Positions 1-7,529 of a stretch of 12,493 nucleotides of DNA are shown piece after piece. Source of the stretch: Bacteroidales bacterium (lineage in GTDB: Bacteria; Bacteroidota; Bacteroidia; Bacteroidales; UBA4181); assembly GCA_028700615.1 (NCBI GenBank), contig JAQVSH010000028.1, forward strand, positions 1-12,493, given 5' to 3'. Positions within the stretch are counted from its first letter, which is position 1, and every line of letters begins with the position of its first letter. The notes below the pieces were generated by a model, which worked only from the letters and a program-made list of their open reading frames with translations, was not told where the DNA came from and made no database searches. The position numbers and the translations under genes are program-made.

Positions 1-179
1 TCGATACTCAGAAAAATGTACAAAAAGAAGTGTCCGGGCCCGAAGCACTCCAACAACCATCGGTGCAAAAATCACCTTCAGTTGTTCCTTGCTGATACAA
101 CTTTATGAAAACTTTTCTTACTTTTAATACAGAATTGAAAATTGTCCGATTAATAGGGGGCTAAACCAACAGAGAAATT
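1..179. other. Upstream flank; possible 3' end of a preceding gene
   Basis: There is no confident gene here. One rightward frame is open from the window edge (position 3) to a TGA at 93-95 and would give a 30-residue hydrophilic, Gln/Lys/Ser-rich tail ending SPSVVPC. The other two rightward frames are also open over the same stretch, so this is only a possible gene end. The rest, to 179, is AT-rich. I found no good Bacteroidota-type promoter: TACTTTTA at 119-126 resembles a -7 box but lacks a TTG at the right distance upstream. Confidence 0.25.
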
Positions 180-3100
180 ATGAGATCTTTTAGCAGTTAC
201 AAGATAATCCTATTTATCACCTTTATTTCATCAATGTCCATAGCAAATGGACAACAAACCCTTAGCCCACCAGCTCAAACTTATGTCCTTCGATTCTCAG
301 GCAATCAAATCGCGATCGCACCGAATGTAGAGAAGCTCGACCTTGGTGCATCATTTACGATGGAAGCATGGATTTATATGGAAGACTCTGCCGGAGGACT
401 GATACTGGGCCGTACTATAAGCTCAGGGGGTTATCCAAACCGTCATTATAGCATCGAGACTGTTGGTAATGGCCGGCAGATCTTGTTTGCTCAGTCCACA
501 GGAAAGTCCGGCATGCAGAATACAGTTCAAAGTACTGAGTCAGTTGAGTTGAATACCTGGTCTCATATCGCAGCAACAGTTGGAAGCGGACAAATGAAGC
601 TATATATTAATGGGAAAGAAGTTGATTCTCAATCAAGTCCAGGAATTCCGCAAATTGATACCACTCACTTTGCAATTGGTGGAGGGAACTGGCCAGGATG
701 CCAGGTACAATCGGGATTCAGCGGCGCTATGAGAGAAGTTCGGGTATGGAACCGGACATTATCTGGGGACGAAATTAAAGCAAATGCAGTAAAGGTTATT
801 ACAGGGTCTGAACAAGGCCTGGTAGCATATTGGAAATTAAATGAAGGAATAGGTCAAATCGCTAATGACTATTCTAATAACCAGTACCATTTGCAATTAG
901 GAACCACTTCAAAAACAGACAGTAATGATCCGGATTGGATCAAAATCAATAACCTGGAGAATGGAGGAACATTCGAGGTTAAGCAATACTCCGGATTAAC
1001 CAGTAAACTCCATGGTTTTACATTAATTGATTTTGATACAGATGGAGATAAGGATCTGATAGGAGATGTTCTGGATAATACCTTGTCATTACAAAATTTG
1101 GTAGCACTTGAAAACGATGGACAAGGCAACTTTATTGAAGCCAGTCAAAAGGTATTCATAAATGGCTCACCACAAACGACCAAAATTACTGGATATTTGT
1201 CCGGGGATTTTGATAAGAACGGACTAAACGATCTGTTTATGGCTGATTTATGGGAAGAGTCTCAGAAATCAGCTTCGGCACAAAGTCATCTTTTAGTCCA
1301 GAACAATTCCAGATTAATTGACCGAACAATGGAAAATCTGTCTCTATTTTATAGAGATTTCACTCCTCATTACTCCGGTCAAGAAATCTGTGTAAGTTCA
1401 GCGGATGTTGATCAGGATGGGGATGAAGATATTCTTTTTCAAGATCCTTTTGCCCCGAGAATTTATATAAACAATAGCTTAGGTGTTTTTACAAGAGATA
1501 GTCTTAGGTTACCGATCGAAATTGCCCAGTTGAGAACATCACGTTCTCCCGGATTCAGCGCTTCCTGTTTTATCGATATTGAGCAAGACAAAGATTTTGA
1601 TATAATCTTGGGAAGTGAGCAGGGTACCGATGTCAAGGACTATGTTTTACTGATAAACGATGGAGTAGGAAATTTTAACTACTCATATGAACAGGTTATT
1701 CCAACTAAGATTGGGGCGCCTTATTGGCATACTATTTCTATTACCGCTTCAGACTTCAATGGTGATGGGTGGGAAGATTTCGTTGCCTTAAGTCGGAACG
1801 ATAATTGGTCGCAAAGAGGAATTCAGCTGATAATTAGCAATATGGATGGAACGTTCTATGATGCAACCCTTCAAATGCCATCTCAGGATTTGAGTTACAA
1901 TTCAGGAATAAATGCCATTTCCCCAGTTGATATGAATGGCGATGGATGTATCGACTTAATTCTGTCGGATGCGAATTATGGGTTAAAGCTATACCTAAAC
2001 ATCGGGAACGCAGTATTTGTCAAGGCAGACGAATTTCTGCCAAAAGTGAAACCTTATGGGAAGCCATTTGTAGCCGACATCAATGGTGACAAGCTGGTTG
2101 ATATAGTATATATATCCAACGATAGTACAATCAATGCCCTCATTAATAAAAGGAATATATCAATTGATGAATTATTAAGACCAACGGTAACTTCCGTTTC
2201 AAACCTGTCACTTCAAACAGGCGATGCAATTGAGATTTCCGGAAAACATCTGATTGAAGCCACTTCAGTATTGCTGAACAAGGATACAGCAAATATCTAT
2301 CAGTGTTCAGATTCATTAATACTGGCTATCTGTCCCGGACCGATCGAACTGGAAAAACTGACGGTTACCACCCCGATTGGTGCTGTCGTTGAGGATGCCT
2401 TGTCTCTCCGCGGTGAGGATATCATCAAGCCTTTGAATGCCGGTTGGACCTGGTTCAGCTTACCAGTTCAGGTTGCAGAAATGTCAATCCAAAATGTTTT
2501 GTTGGGATTACAAAAATCAAACGGAGACTACATTAAAAACCAGACCGTTTCTGCAACCTTTTATGAAGGATATGGTTGGTTTGGTGACCTTCAAACCTTT
2601 CAAGCAGGTGAAACCTATAAGATCAAACTAAAAGAATCCGATACACTGCGTTATTCCGGAAACTGGATCGACCCGGCCGACCATTCCGCCTATTTAAACC
2701 AGGGTTGGAATTGGAGAGGAGTTATTGCTCAATCTCCTTTAGCCATGGACCAGGCCCTGAAAAGCTTAAATCCTACTCAGGGTGATTATGTGAAGAACCA
2801 AACCCTTTCCAGCAGTTATTATGATGGTTATGGATGGTTTGGAGAGTTAAACCAGATGAATCCTTCTGATGGGTTTATGATAAAAACCACTCATAGTTCC
2901 GTGCTCACCTTTCCCAGGCCTCAGGCTCCCGATATTACGACCCGATCGGTCAGTTCTATTACTGCCACAACTGCAGTAGCCGGAGGTGAGATTGATAATG
3001 AAGGCGGGTATAAAATACACGAACAGGGGGTATGCTGGTCCTTGAAGCCCAGTCCGACAACTCTTGATTATTGTCTGGCTGATACAGCCCAAAGCGCTTC

Positions 3101-4544
3101 ATTTACTCATATGATCAAAACTTTAGCTCCCCAAAGTACCTATTACGTGAGGGCTTATGCTAAGCATAATGGCGGAACGACGTTTGGAAATCAACAGACT
3201 TTCCAGACAGGTACGCTTACATTTTCGGATATCAGGGTAACCATAACCCCCGATGCCATCAGGGTTGGGGAAGAAGCACAGGCACTTGGAGAAGTACTGG
3301 ATGACAAGGGTGATCCAATCCCGGGTATTCAATGCATTTGGGAAAGCAATGATCCCCAAACTGGCCGGATTGACCAACAGGGTGGAATCAAGGCATACGG
3401 CGCCGGAGTGGTCGATATCAAAGCAACTGTAGGGAATCAGTGTACCACCAGCAAACTCAATGTCAAAAGGGATGGAAACTGCAGGAATTACCTGAAAACT
3501 TCATATGAGTTGTCTAATTACTTGGAATGGATCACAGATGACCAGATCCTTCGCTCTCCCTATGAAAATGAACGTTGTTGCATATTACTTCAGGCTTCAT
3601 ATACTCAAATTGATTATAACGGAGATGGTTTTGAGGATTTAATATGTGCGGATCAGGATAGCTTGTTATACAAGCATTCACTAGTCCTATATAAACAAAT
3701 AAATAATACCTTTCTAAAAACGAATCTGAGAATCCCTCCACTCACAGGAGTAAAGCTATTAACTGGTGATTTTAATAATGATTCCTTGCCTGATATTTTC
3801 TCTTTAGTTGCGATTGATAATATACCCGGAGAGCCTGCTATTCTAGAACCTTGCAATTTAAACCTGAGTGAAGGGAATGGCGGTTTTCATAAAATAGAAT
3901 TGCTGGAGCCAGGATTTTGGTATGCGGGTGCCTCAGGAGATATTGATAATGATGGAGATATAGACGTTTTGGCATTTGCCGGAAATGGAAATAATCAAAT
4001 TATCATTAACAACCGCGATGAGGATTTTTCAGTTCAGCCATTATCTATTGCTAACCTGGGTGCTGTTGGGTGTGCAGAATTAATGGATATTAATAATGAT
4101 AATAAAGTAGACCTAATTACTTGTCAAGGCCATGGTAACCATTTGACACTTGTTAATGATACTATTAAAATTTTTTGGAACCATGATTTTTCTTTTAGCG
4201 AGGATAAAATAACTCGAATACCCAGGCAGGAAAATAGCCATTTAGCGATAGATTTAGACTTTGTTGATGTTGATAGAGACGGAATTTTTGAAATCCTGGT
4301 GACAACGCGTGCTGAAGAAAAATGGTATATAAATTTGTTCAAAAGCGAGGAGGATTTATATTCTTTTTCAGACGTAACCAACCACTACATACCGGCTAAT
4401 GAAGTATTTATTGAAGAAGGAGATGTGAATTGCATTAGAATTCAGGACATTGACCACAACGGCCGCATGGACATTTTTGCCACCAACCGCTCTGCAAATA
4501 TCAGATGGGAGCAAGATACGGATGGAGTATTCATGCGAAAATGA
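180..4544 (+). CDS. Secreted multidomain LamG / FG-GAP (VCBS) / IPT / Fn3-like protein, 1454 aa
   Basis: This is a large exported protein, probably cell-surface or extracellular and probably binding glycans or other ligands; no catalytic domain is recognised. Residues 1-25 form a signal peptide (basic start, hydrophobic core, ending IANGQ). About 34-245 is a LamG/concanavalin-like sandwich (FTMEAWIYM, TWSHIAATV, KLYINGKEV, REVRVWNRTLS, GLVAYWKLNEG). Seven DxDxDG-type FG-GAP/VCBS motifs start near residues 284, 343, 409, 466, 525, 584 and 633. About 667-745 resembles IPT/TIG. About 752-912 is a duplicated module with GDY(I/V)KNQT and GYGWFG. About 915-1011 is Fn3-like (GVCWS, STYYVRAYAKHNGGT). 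About 1012-1097 is Big-like. Six more VCBS motifs start near 1145, 1197, 1254, 1303, 1363 and 1423. The ATG at 180 is directly followed by the signal peptide. Oddly, it ends 31 residues after the last VCBS motif with no T9SS or other anchoring tail, so it may be C-terminally shortened or exported differently. Domain calls are by eye. Confidence 0.9.
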   Translation: MRSFSSYKIILFITFISSMSIANGQQTLSPPAQTYVLRFSGNQIAIAPNVEKLDLGASFTMEAWIYMEDSAGGLILGRTISSGGYPNRHYSIETVGNGRQILFAQSTGKSGMQNTVQSTESVELNTWSHIAATVGSGQMKLYINGKEVDSQSSPGIPQIDTTHFAIGGGNWPGCQVQSGFSGAMREVRVWNRTLSGDEIKANAVKVITGSEQGLVAYWKLNEGIGQIANDYSNNQYHLQLGTTSKTDSNDPDWIKINNLENGGTFEVKQYSGLTSKLHGFTLIDFDTDGDKDLIGDVLDNTLSLQNLVALENDGQGNFIEASQKVFINGSPQTTKITGYLSGDFDKNGLNDLFMADLWEESQKSASAQSHLLVQNNSRLIDRTMENLSLFYRDFTPHYSGQEICVSSADVDQDGDEDILFQDPFAPRIYINNSLGVFTRDSLRLPIEIAQLRTSRSPGFSASCFIDIEQDKDFDIILGSEQGTDVKDYVLLINDGVGNFNYSYEQVIPTKIGAPYWHTISITASDFNGDGWEDFVALSRNDNWSQRGIQLIISNMDGTFYDATLQMPSQDLSYNSGINAISPVDMNGDGCIDLILSDANYGLKLYLNIGNAVFVKADEFLPKVKPYGKPFVADINGDKLVDIVYISNDSTINALINKRNISIDELLRPTVTSVSNLSLQTGDAIEISGKHLIEATSVLLNKDTANIYQCSDSLILAICPGPIELEKLTVTTPIGAVVEDALSLRGEDIIKPLNAGWTWFSLPVQVAEMSIQNVLLGLQKSNGDYIKNQTVSATFYEGYGWFGDLQTFQAGETYKIKLKESDTLRYSGNWIDPADHSAYLNQGWNWRGVIAQSPLAMDQALKSLNPTQGDYVKNQTLSSSYYDGYGWFGELNQMNPSDGFMIKTTHSSVLTFPRPQAPDITTRSVSSITATTAVAGGEIDNEGGYKIHEQGVCWSLKPSPTTLDYCLADTAQSASFTHMIKTLAPQSTYYVRAYAKHNGGTTFGNQQTFQTGTLTFSDIRVTITPDAIRVGEEAQALGEVLDDKGDPIPGIQCIWESNDPQTGRIDQQGGIKAYGAGVVDIKATVGNQCTTSKLNVKRDGNCRNYLKTSYELSNYLEWITDDQILRSPYENERCCILLQASYTQIDYNGDGFEDLICADQDSLLYKHSLVLYKQINNTFLKTNLRIPPLTGVKLLTGDFNNDSLPDIFSLVAIDNIPGEPAILEPCNLNLSEGNGGFHKIELLEPGFWYAGASGDIDNDGDIDVLAFAGNGNNQIIINNRDEDFSVQPLSIANLGAVGCAELMDINNDNKVDLITCQGHGNHLTLVNDTIKIFWNHDFSFSEDKITRIPRQENSHLAIDLDFVDVDRDGIFEILVTTRAEEKWYINLFKSEEDLYSFSDVTNHYIPANEVFIEEGDVNCIRIQDIDHNGRMDIFATNRSANIRWEQDTDGVFMRK
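1017..2174 (+). repeat. First FG-GAP/VCBS block (seven motifs)
   Basis: Residues about 280-665 of the secreted protein carry seven motifs of the DFDTDGDKDL / DVDQDGDEDI / DMNGDGCIDL kind, spaced 49-66 residues. In known families this Asp-rich loop binds calcium, and seven such repeats can close into a seven-bladed beta-propeller. The fourth copy (DIEQDKDFDI) and the seventh (DINGDKLVDI) are degenerate. Confidence 0.8.
2433..2915 (+). repeat. Duplicated GDYIKNQT / GYGWFG module
   Basis: Two copies of a roughly 80-residue module lie in tandem at residues about 752-834 and 838-912, with an 86-residue offset. Each runs GW-W, then GDY(I/V)KNQT (782 and 868), then YxGYGWFG(D/E)L (797 and 883), then an (Y/M)xIK motif and a TLRYSG/VLTFPR-like strand. 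I know this pattern as recurrent in Bacteroidota secreted proteins but cannot assign it a function or a named family. The copies are diverged, so the duplication is old. Confidence 0.75.
3597..4541 (+). repeat. Second FG-GAP/VCBS block (six motifs)
   Basis: Residues about 1140 to the C-terminus carry six motifs (DYNGDGFEDL, DFNNDSLPDI, DIDNDGDIDV, DINNDNKVDL, DVDRDGIFEI, DIDHNGRMDI) spaced 49-60 residues. The block ends with the protein. The first block has seven motifs, so one blade may be missing here or may lack the motif. Confidence 0.75.
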
Positions 4545-4553
4545 ATCTGTGAT

Positions 4554-4708
4554 CTAATGCACCACCACCATCTGTTTATTGGCCACCTGGGAATTTTTCA
4601 ACCGTAAAAAGTAGATGCCCTGCCCCAGACTGTGTGTATCAAATTCCATCTGGTGCTCACCCATTGTCTGCCTTCCCGCATCTAGTTCCTGGATAACCCG
4701 ACCTGTAT
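4554..4708 (-). pseudogene. 3' fragment of a T9SS-sorted protein gene (C-terminal sorting tail only)
   Basis: Reading leftward from 4708, an open frame gives about 50 residues that begin TGRVIQELDAGRQTMGEHQ, include GIYFLRLKNSQ and finish KQMVVVH before a TAG at 4554-4556. This is the second half of a T9SS type A sorting domain. It matches the end of the 251-residue gene at 7375-8130 with only three residue differences (Q/L, V/L, N/S) and about 13 base differences over 151 bases by my count. The upstream part is missing: homology stops at 4708, where the inverted repeat of the IS begins. There is no start codon or promoter, so it is not a functional gene. It could be the lost 3' end of the peptidase gene broken at 6618-7172, or of another paralogue. 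Only 9 bases separate its stop from the stop of the convergent gene 180-4544. Confidence 0.9.
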
Positions 4709-4724
4709 CCCGAGTTTGACAGTT
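4709..4724. repeat. Left terminal inverted repeat of the IS
   Basis: CCCGAGTTTGACAGTT pairs with the right end at 6602-6617 with one mismatch (third base). GAGTTTGACAGTT is a perfect 13-base core. Confidence 0.85.
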
Positions 4725-4899
4725 CAGTATTTTTTCGATGATTTTTCCATATCATAAGTCGTTGATATACTGAAATATGGTTCTTTAGAATCATTCGATT
4801 TTTTCAAAATGTAGTGGACGTATTTATTAACAAAGTGATTGTTAATAGCTGATTGTATTGGTTTTGCATTTATTTTAGTGTCGTGTAAAAACAGAACTC

Positions 4900-6531
4900 A
4901 TGTTTGTTCGCATAACCAAGAACAGAAAAGGTGACGCCTATTACCATTTGGTCGAGTCATATCGTGAAGGCGGGAAGGTACGTCAGCGCCTATTGCTATC
5001 ACTCGGACGAGTTGAAGACGGGATGTTGGAGAAAGTGGCAGCAGCTCTTAACAAGCACCTGGACACCATCCCAGTGCTGGATCTGGCCAAACATATTGAT
5101 ATTGAAACCGCTTATGTGTATGGTTCCCTGCTGGTGTTGGACCGGTTGATGGATCAACTTGGTATCAACCAGGTGATTGAAAACATCGTGCAACAACATG
5201 ACCGAATAACCATGGATATTCAGAAAGTGTTGTTTACCCTGATCGCTTCTCGTTTTATTAAACCCGTTTCCAAGCTGGCTCTTCACGACCGGTGGATGGA
5301 AAGACTGTACCCGGGTATGGTTGACCATGACCTTCCCCTTCAGCATCTGTATCGAAGCCTGGACTTGTTGGCCACCCATAAGGAGGAGATCGAACAATCG
5401 CTGTACCGGTTTAAAAAAGATTTGTTTAGCATCCAGGTTGATGTGGTACTCTACGATCTGACCACCCTTCGCTTTGAGAGCACGCGGGAAGACTTGGGCA
5501 ACCTCCGCAAATATGGCTATAGCAAAGAGATGCGAACTGACTGCACTCAACTTGTTTTTGGCCTCCTGACGGATACGGACGGCATGCCTCTTAGCTTTGA
5601 AGTTCACCCGGGGAATACCTTTGAAGGCAAGACCCTAGATGGGATCGTCGACCGGATGAAACAGCAGTTTGCCGTTCGCCGGTTTATCTTCATCGCCGAC
5701 CGGGGGCTCTTCTCGGCCCGGAACCTGGATCATATCCGAAAGAGTGAGGGTGAGTTTATCGTAGGCTTAAAAATCGGTGTGCTGGGCAAAGCCATACAGA
5801 AGGAGTATTATGATTTACAGAAGTATGTGTTCATCAGCGAGGAGCTGGCGATCTGGGAGACCCATCACGGATCGGACCGATGCATCATTACCTGGTCCCT
5901 CTCCCGTGCCGAGCGGGATGCCAAAGCCCGTGAGGATATTCTGAGTAAAATCCGAAAGAAGCTCTCCCAGTCTAAGAACAAAACTCGCAACTTCGTGACC
6001 AACACGAACTATAAAAAGTATCTGATTTTGGCTCAGGATGCTGAGCCGGTTTTGAACCAGAAAGCGATTGATGAGGAAGCCCGTAAGGACGGGTTCTTTG
6101 GTATCATCACCAATGTCAGCACCCTGTCGGCTATCGAAATCGTGCACCATTATAAACAGCTTTGGAAAATCGAAGATTCCTTTGGCGAGCTGAAGGGAAC
6201 CCTGAAAGCAAGGCCGATCTTTCATTGGTCGGATCACCGGATCGTCGGACACCTGATGATCTGCTTCCTGGCCTATCTTTGTGAAGCCTATGTTACGAAA
6301 GAACTTCGCGCTCATAGAGAAATGATGGAATCCAAATCCAGCCTGGATAAAACCATAGACAGCCGGCCATTAACGGCGGCCTTGGCCTTCGAAGAATTAA
6401 ACTCAGTACTGGCGATCCCGGTTAAGATATACGACCAGACCATTTGGGTGCGGACTGATATCCCTGCAAATGCTCAAAAACTTTTACAGGTTCTACATAT
6501 AAAAACACCACCCAAAATATTGCTCAGATAG
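4900..6531 (+). CDS. IS1634-family DDE transposase, 543 aa
   Basis: The enzyme cuts and joins the IS ends. The family-typical N-terminal stretch is visible (YYHLVESYREGGKVRQR, then LLLSLGR, residues about 14-37). The candidate catalytic triad of the RNase H-like fold is D186 in VVLYDLTTL, D267 in FIFIADRGLFS and E425 in YKQLWKIEDSFGELK. The last of these is followed by the characteristic KARPIFHW and by the hydrophobic HLMICFLAYL helix. The length fits the family (roughly 450-600 residues). The ATG at 4900 is the natural start since the family signature follows immediately. No internal stop or frameshift is seen, so the enzyme looks intact and the element may be mobile. The long opposite-strand open frames inside this gene are shadows. 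Confidence 0.95.
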   Translation: MFVRITKNRKGDAYYHLVESYREGGKVRQRLLLSLGRVEDGMLEKVAAALNKHLDTIPVLDLAKHIDIETAYVYGSLLVLDRLMDQLGINQVIENIVQQHDRITMDIQKVLFTLIASRFIKPVSKLALHDRWMERLYPGMVDHDLPLQHLYRSLDLLATHKEEIEQSLYRFKKDLFSIQVDVVLYDLTTLRFESTREDLGNLRKYGYSKEMRTDCTQLVFGLLTDTDGMPLSFEVHPGNTFEGKTLDGIVDRMKQQFAVRRFIFIADRGLFSARNLDHIRKSEGEFIVGLKIGVLGKAIQKEYYDLQKYVFISEELAIWETHHGSDRCIITWSLSRAERDAKAREDILSKIRKKLSQSKNKTRNFVTNTNYKKYLILAQDAEPVLNQKAIDEEARKDGFFGIITNVSTLSAIEIVHHYKQLWKIEDSFGELKGTLKARPIFHWSDHRIVGHLMICFLAYLCEAYVTKELRAHREMMESKSSLDKTIDSRPLTAALAFEELNSVLAIPVKIYDQTIWVRTDIPANAQKLLQVLHIKTPPKILLR

Positions 6532-6599
6532 CTCGAAATGTAGTGACACACGCCACTTGCGACCTCTGTAATATATTGGTAATAAAATCATTACAAAAA

Positions 6600-7172
6600 T
6601 CAACTGTCAAACTCAGGATTTACTTTTGAAATGTCAAATAGATGATCAAAAACCCTGAAAGACATTGTAAAGCATATACCTTTATTCAAAGAGTCTCTAA
6701 GAGCGTCAAGTATCCTTCGATTTGTAATAGAATCTGCATCACCGATGTCCACAAATTGAAGAGATTTCGATTTATATCTGAGGGCTCTATCCCTTGCCTC
6801 CTGTGAAGGAAAGATATCCGGGCTTTGCTCATTCTGTTGCATATCAGCTATAGTTCCACAACCGAGCCGTCTCATAAACACTACTGCCATATCTTCACTA
6901 GAATAGTTTTGGATAGGATCCCCGTTTTGATTCCAAACAAAATTGTGATAGAACTGATTCTCTTCAAGATTTGGATCTCTATTGTAATGGCGGTTCCAGA
7001 TATATGATTTAAGGTAGTAAATCAAGGAAAAGTGCGTGCAATTATTGAGAACCTGCTGTCCTCTTACTGGCGAGAACAATGCTGAATTATCTACAACATT
7101 TGGTAGGGCTTGCCCTATTAAGGATACCGATAAGCTGATCAATAATACTAAAATGGTAATTTTCCTCGCCAC
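6600..7172 (-). pseudogene. Truncated secreted papain-like (C1) peptidase, N-terminal part only
   Basis: The frame of 190 codons starts at a GTG (7170-7172). Residues 1-21 form a signal peptide (basic MARK, hydrophobic core, LIGQA). The mature start resembles Bacteroidota C1 peptidases: SPVRGQQVLNNCTHF has Q39 at the papain oxyanion-Gln spacing, six residues before the candidate nucleophile C45. It is followed by YYLKSYIWN, FVWNQN, a GCGTIADM segment, ALRYKSKSLQ and DSLNKGICFTMSFRVFDHLF. The catalytic His and Asn lie in the second half, which is absent. Native sequence ends at codon AAT (6618-6620); the last five residues (PEFDS) and the stop come from the IS end, so activity is not expected. 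The GTG start, with an ATG upstream in another frame (7187-7189) and an in-frame TGA two codons before, may be a further sign of decay. The T9SS tail at 4554-4708 may be its lost end. Confidence 0.75.
6602..6617. repeat. Right terminal inverted repeat of the IS
   Basis: AACTGTCAAACTCAGG is the reverse complement of the left end with one mismatch. It also supplies the last codons and the TGA stop (6600-6602) of the truncated peptidase frame reading leftward. Confidence 0.85.
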
Positions 7173-7251
7173 TTTTCAGTTTTTATCATCTTTTCTTGAA
7201 GAAGGCGATCACTCTGTATAAAGTACTCACCGATTTCTGACCACGGGTTAA

Positions 7252-7259
7252 CAAATTTA
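7252..7259 (-). promoter_or_regulatory. Candidate -7 box for the peptidase remnant
   Basis: Read leftward, the sequence is TAAATTTG, a full match to the Bacteroidota -7 consensus TAnnTTTG, about 80 bases before the GTG at 7172. No TTG is found at the usual distance upstream, so the promoter is incomplete. The box overlaps a small AT-rich inverted repeat (AACAAA/TTTGTT, 7250-7267). The rest of 7173-7374 shows nothing recognisable. Confidence 0.3.
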
Positions 7260-7374
7260 AGTTTGTTTCTTAAGAATTATTTTTCTTTCTAAATGCATCT
7301 TCAATCCGGCAGCAGGTTCGGTCAAGACTCCTGAAAGGACTTGCCCCGTTCTTTACTTGTTATGATTCTTGCTC

Positions 7375-7529
7375 TTAATGCACCACCACCATCTGTTTAC
7401 TGGCTAACTGGGAATTTTTTAACCTTAAAAAATAGATACCCAGCCCCAGACTGTGTGTGTCAAATTCCATCTGGTGCTCACCCATTGTCTGCCTTCCCGC
7501 ATCAAGTTCCTGAATTACCCGGCCTGTAT
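7375..7529 (-). repeat. Direct repeat copy of the T9SS tail sequence (partner 4554-4708)
   Basis: The last 155 bases of this gene match 4554-4708 in the same orientation at about 91% identity. The match includes an uninterrupted 40-plus-base block spanning the codons for LDAGRQTMGEHQMEFD. Similarity begins at the stop codon (TAA here, TAG in the other copy) and sequences beyond the stop differ. The other end cannot be tested, because the partner is cut by the IS at the base matching 7529. Confidence 0.9.

Larger units (their letters stand above)
4709..6617 (+). mobile_element. Complete IS1634-family insertion sequence (about 1.9 kb)
   Basis: The element is bounded by imperfect inverted repeats CCCGAGTTTGACAGTT (4709-4724) and its partner at 6602-6617 (15 of 16 positions pair). 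It carries one full-length transposase gene. The left end is supported independently: similarity of the flank to the 7375-8130 gene stops exactly at 4708. The 175-190 bases between the left end and the transposase start are non-coding and AT-rich, with a weak hairpin (ATATCA/TGATAT, 4749-4768). About 85 non-coding bases follow the gene. The bases outside the two ends (CCTGTAT on the left, ATTTACT on the right) show no direct repeat of 4-6 bp, unlike a simple fresh insertion. By eye the coding part is richer in G and C than the neighbours, consistent with arrival from elsewhere. Confidence 0.9.

Noticed and set aside
4749..4768. ATATCA/TGATAT hairpin upstream of the transposase as a read-through blocker
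   Set aside because: The six-base AT-rich stem is too weak to claim a function; it is only mentioned in the IS entry.
4999..5607. 202-codon minus-strand open frame inside the transposase (also 5815-6315)
   Set aside because: It is antisense to a clearly recognised transposase, has no family signature, and is a shadow of codon bias.
4804..6550. Short direct repeat AAATGTAGTG near both ends of the IS (about 4807 and 6536)
   Set aside because: Ten bases only, inside the element and with no symmetry to its ends; it could easily be chance.
7323..7343. Imperfect hairpin (CAAG...CTTG with CCT/AGG) after the 251-aa gene as a terminator
   Set aside because: The stem is interrupted and no T-run follows on the relevant strand.
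4554..7529. Invertible (phase-variable) switch using the two tail copies
   Set aside because: The copies are in direct, not inverted, orientation, so recombination would delete rather than invert the segment. No site-specific recombinase gene is present.
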